NCBI GenBank assembly: GCA_030674185.1
Contig: CM060312.1
Span: 54,413,668 to 54,477,667 of the forward strand
Source of the DNA: Monoplex corrugatus
Lineage: Eukaryota > Mollusca > Gastropoda > Littorinimorpha > Ranellidae
DNA: 64,000 bases
Direction: 5' to 3'
Below, piece after piece: positions 60,000 through 64,000 of this stretch. The position numbers and the translations under genes are program-made. The notes below the pieces were generated by a model. That model worked only from the letters and a program-made list of their open reading frames with translations. It was not told where the DNA came from and did not search any database. The first letter of the stretch is position 1. Every line of letters starts with the position of its first letter.

Positions 60000-60600
60000 T
60001 CCTTGTCGCCTTCTGCTCTGTGTTTTTCTCAACTTTCTACAACTTCTGTTTTTCTACACTGAACCTAAAGGAAAGTTGTGGGATTTCAAGTGTGTGTGTC
60101 AATAGAGAAAGTGCACACATATACGAGAAATAGGACACGAGTGACAAAGCCGCCTTTCACTATTTTTAAACTACCTTCTGTTGTTGCTTTTTGTCCCTTG
60201 TTCTAAACAAGTTTCTCCCCAACCCCGCCTTGTCTCGGCATTTTTATTTGCATAATCTGCTCGCTGTATGAAGTAAGTAGATTCGTTGGTTAAAATTCCC
60301 ACGATTTTTTTATTAGATTCTGCATTAAGGGGAAGAGGGCAATCTTTATGCATGTAACTTCCTCCCCTTGTCGTTCCGGTATTTCTCTCATTTATCTCCA
60401 TACCCTCATTCTGATGTATGATAATCCAGTTAAAATCTCCCGACCTTCCTTTCTTCGGATTGAAAAAAAGAGAAGTCTCAGAAAGTTGAAAAACACAGAC
60501 GAGGGGGAGAAAAGGATGTCAGATTTGCCTGCCCCCTGTTCTGTATTTCTCATTTTTCTAAAACGTGTGTTTCCAAAAAGAACCTAAAGAAAAGTCGCGT
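60000..60600. repeat. Diverged ~520-bp-spaced duplication
   Basis: 60005-60080 and 60530-60605 share CTCTGTGTTTTTCTCA..TTTCTACA and GAACCTAAAGGAAAG-type blocks, which suggests an old duplication. No gene is seen between them. Confidence 0.5.
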
Positions 60601-60624
60601 GGTTTTATTCGAAATATCGTACAT

Positions 60625-60925
60625 CATATCGACAGCAAAATACAGAGAGAAATGAACACTGAAACGATGAGGGGGGGGGGGGGGACACAAGAATAACGAC
60701 TGCCTCCATCCCCAGCACCCACCCTTCCATTCAAACAACATCTAAACAAAAATCGTAGGTACCTTATTCTAACCAAACATATCGAGAGCAAAGTACAGAG
60801 CGAAATGAATGAAACGATGAGAGGGGATACAGGCATAAAGACTGCCTCTACCACATCCCCACCCTTCCATTCAAGCAGTATCTAAACAAAAATCGTAGGT
60901 ACTTTATTCTAACCAAACTTTTTAT
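60625..60925. repeat. ~150-bp tandem duplication
   Basis: CCCACCCTTCCATTCAA and ATCTAAACAAAAATCGTAGG, followed by TATTCTAACCAAAC, occur twice (about 60717 and 60858). The preceding blocks ATCGA-AGCAAA-TACAGAG and ACGACTGCCTC/AAGACTGCCTC are duplicated too. Confidence 0.88.
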
Positions 60926-61484
60926 TTCACACAAGGAGCAAATCATCCAGATAAACAAATAACGACAAAAGGCGCAGAGAAAGGAACAAAAAGCAAGAAC
61001 AGAGAGTGTTTTTTTTTTAATTAAATGGTGCAAGGCGGCTTTGTCACTCTGACCTACTTGACCTGCATGTGCACTTCCTCTACTGACACACACTGTAGGG
61101 TTGTGTATGTGCACCACTTGCATTCGTCACCGTTGGCCTTCTGTTTTCCACATCCTCATCCCTCGCCCACCCCCCTCTTCCCAGAACCTCCTCCTCCTCC
61201 ACAAAGCAAACGACACAAATTCATCAAGACAACAGCAGGGAGAAGCTGACGAAAGTGGCAGCAACTGCAAAAACGATTTCCCTTTCCACTACCGAGGATA
61301 TCAACTTAATGACGTACCCCGCCTCCTCCCCTGCCCAAACACATCATGCACCCTCCACGTTTTTCAAACAGACCAGTCCTTCCAAAACTTTTTTCCTTCT
61401 GGCTTGTCTGCTGAAACACTGGTCTCAATATTCGTTCACCTCTATCCATCCATCATCGCCGTTATCATCATCGTCATCATTCTC

Positions 61485-61526
61485 TTGTCGTCGTCGTCAT
61501 CGTCGTCATCATCATCATCACCGTCA

Positions 61527-61570
<44 letters not shown>

Positions 61571-61764
61571 AAATACACACAAGAACAACACACACCACAA
61601 CACAACACACTACACCACAACACAAAACAGAGAAAGAGAGAGACAGCGAGAGAGAGAGAACTCCACACACACACAACATCAACAGCAGACACACATACAC
61701 TAACACATACACACACATACGCTAAGACACACACACATATAAAACAACAACACACACATACGCT

Positions 61765-61823
<59 letters not shown>

Positions 61824-61931
61824 ACACAAAACAACAACAATACACACATACGCTAAAAAAAAACACACACACACACCCACCACCACCACCACCACCACAA
61901 CAATAACAACCACAACAATAACAACAACAAC

Positions 61932-61984
<53 letters not shown>

Positions 61985-61995
61985 ACACACACACA
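61485..61995. repeat. ATC/TC/CA/CAA compound microsatellite
   Basis: Long mixed simple-sequence block. All open frames in it are repeat translations. Confidence 0.95.
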
Positions 61996-62163
61996 CGGAG
62001 ACAGAACGAACTCCCCAACCTATTTACAACATAAAACTTAAAAGGTGTTTGATTTGAACTGCTCGACTTCAAAGTTCTACTGACTGATGTTATAAAGTAA
62101 TCAGCGCCACAGAGTAGATCTCGTCGGAAGAGAAACATACATCACCAAACGGACCTTAAAAAC

Positions 62164-62182
62164 GGGGGGGGGGGGGGGGGGG
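62164..62182. repeat. G run
   Basis: About 19 consecutive G. Confidence 0.97.
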
Positions 62183-62369
62183 TATGGCGAAGGAGGGAGG
62201 GGTTCAAAAACATAAGGACCAATCACATGCATCCGTGTGGAGCATAAGCATGAAACCAGATGTGGGTACTGCGCTGCACAAATCTGCGTCGAAACTGTGG
62301 TGGAGGGGTGGAGGTTGGGGTGGCTATCTTTGTTTCAAACAGAAAACTCAAAGCCACATCACCCATTTA

Positions 62370-63900
62370 AATCCTACAAAATGATCACACCACAGACCCA
62401 TTTAAAACTCAGAATGATCACGATATGCGACCCATTTAAAACTCAAAAACGATTACGCCACACGACCCATTTTAAACAAAAAGATGATCATGCCATGCGA
62501 CCCATTTAAAACTCAGAAATGATCATGCCATACGACCAATTTGAAACTCAGAAATGATCACGCCAACATTATGACCTATTTAAAACTAAAAATGATACGC
62601 CATACGGCCCATTTAAACTGATCACGCCACACGACCAATTAAAAAAAAAGTCATACGACCCGTTTAAAACTAAAAAAAAAAAAAAAGATCACACCGAGCG
62701 ACCCTCTTAAAACTCAAAAATGATCACGCCACATGACCCATTTAAACCTCAAAAATGATCACACCATACGACCCATTTAAAATTAAAAAATGATCACGCC
62801 ATATGATCTATTTAAAACTCAAAAATGATCACGCCATGCGACCCATTTAAAACTCAATGATCACGCCATACGACCCAATTAAACCTCAAAAATGATTACA
62901 CCATACGACCCATTTTAAATTCAAAAACGATCACGCCATATGAATCATGATCCATTCAAAACTCAAAAACGATCACGCCATACGACCCATTAAAAACTCA
63001 AAAACGATCACGCCATACGACCCATTAAAAACTCAAAAACGATCACGCCATACGACCCATTAAAAACTCAAAAACGATCACGCCATACGACCCATTAAAA
63101 ACTCAAAAACGATCACGCCATACGACCCATTTAAAACTCAAAAACGATCACGCCATACCACCCATTTAAAACTCAAAAACGATCACGCCATACCACCCAT
63201 TTAAAATTCAAACACGATCACGCCATACGACCCATTTAAAACTCAAAAATGATCACGCCATACGACCCATTAAAAACTCAAAAACGATCACGCCATACCA
63301 CCCATTTAAAACTCAAAAACGATCACGCCATACGACCCATTAAAAACTCAAAAACGATCACGCCATACGACCCATTAAAAACTCAAAAACGATCACGCCA
63401 TACGACCCATTTAAAACTCAAAAACGATCACGCCATACGACCCATTTAAAACTCAAAAACGATCACGCCATACCACCCATTTAAAACTCAAAAACGATCA
63501 CGCCATACCACCCATTTAAAATTCAAACACGATCACGCCATACGACCCATTTAAAACTCAAAAATGATCACGCCATACGACCCATTAAAAACTCAAAAAC
63601 GATCACGCCATACGACCCATTTAAAACTCAAAAACGATCACGCCATACGACCCATTTAAAACTCAAAAACGATCACGCCATACCACCCATTTAAAATTCA
63701 AACACGATCACGCCATACGACCCATTTAAAACTCAAAAATGATCACGCCATACGACCCATTAAAAACTCAAAAACGATCACGCCATACCACCCATTTAAA
63801 ACTCAAAACGATCACGCCATACGACCCATTTAAAACTCAAAAACGATCACGCCATACCACCCATTTAAAACTCAAACACGATCACGCCATACCACCCATT
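62370..63900. repeat. 35-bp satellite array, about 43 units
   Basis: The unit is GATCACGCCATACGACCCAT plus TTAAAACTCAAAAAC. The left third is diverged with deletions. The right part (from about 62940) is homogeneous, with TTTAAAACTC/TTAAAAACTC and TACGACC/TACCACC variants in a repeating order. It ends sharply at about 63900. Confidence 0.98.
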
Positions 63901-64000
63901 TCCGCCTCCCCAACCTCACCCCTTCCTAGCCAAGAAAACAAAACGGGACAAGCATATCACGCATGTCAGCTGCCTACAGCACGCAAAGAAATTTCCGGCC

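Noticed and set aside
62370..63900. CRISPR-like array
   Set aside because: Repeats are contiguous 35-bp units without unique spacers, in a eukaryotic context.

Overview
The window is eukaryotic, intron-rich, AT-rich DNA, most likely from a lophotrochozoan and probably a mollusc. The taxon is an inference from three things seen here: copies of a tRNA-derived SINE of a type I associate with mollusc genomes, degraded mariner, piggyBac, Penelope-like and non-LTR elements, and abundant microsatellites and minisatellites. No rRNA, true tRNA, CRISPR or prokaryotic operon structure is visible. Most open frames are chance frames or microsatellite translations.

One gene dominates. On the minus strand, 14 phase-compatible exons from 46037 down to 15667 encode at least 623 residues: a Ser/Pro/Thr/Ala-rich linker, a pleckstrin-homology (PH) domain, then a full-length (about 380 residue) actin-fold domain ending in a stop codon. 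I do not recognise a named metazoan protein with this PH-actin order. The actin half keeps the overall actin/Arp framework but has lost several residues used in nucleotide hydrolysis. A likely upstream coding exon lies at 51605-51789, but its phase does not join directly to the next exon, so the N-terminus is unresolved.

Layout. 1-545 is a 22-bp minisatellite. 2200-3520 is a degraded Penelope-like reverse transcriptase. 3724-3912 is the first of seven TTAA-bounded palindromic MITEs. 4800-9080 is unannotated AT-rich DNA. 9087-10300 is a decayed full-length mariner with both terminal repeats. 11796-12705 is a 31-bp satellite. 15667-51789 is the PH-actin gene. Its introns hold SINEs, LINE 3' ends, a roughly 500-bp dispersed repeat in three copies, a piggyBac relic, minisatellites and a plus-strand frame with paired cysteines (16590-16976). 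51.8-62 kb is repeat-dense with LINE relics, SINEs and long compound microsatellites, and has one candidate plus-strand first exon at 55216-55320. 62370-63900 is a 35-bp satellite with higher-order structure.

The points most worth checking are the PH-actin fusion and its altered nucleotide pocket; two intronic minisatellites that appear to be built from copies of the splice sites of adjacent exons of the same gene; the TTAA palindromic MITE family alongside a piggyBac relic; and the cysteine-rich plus-strand frame.
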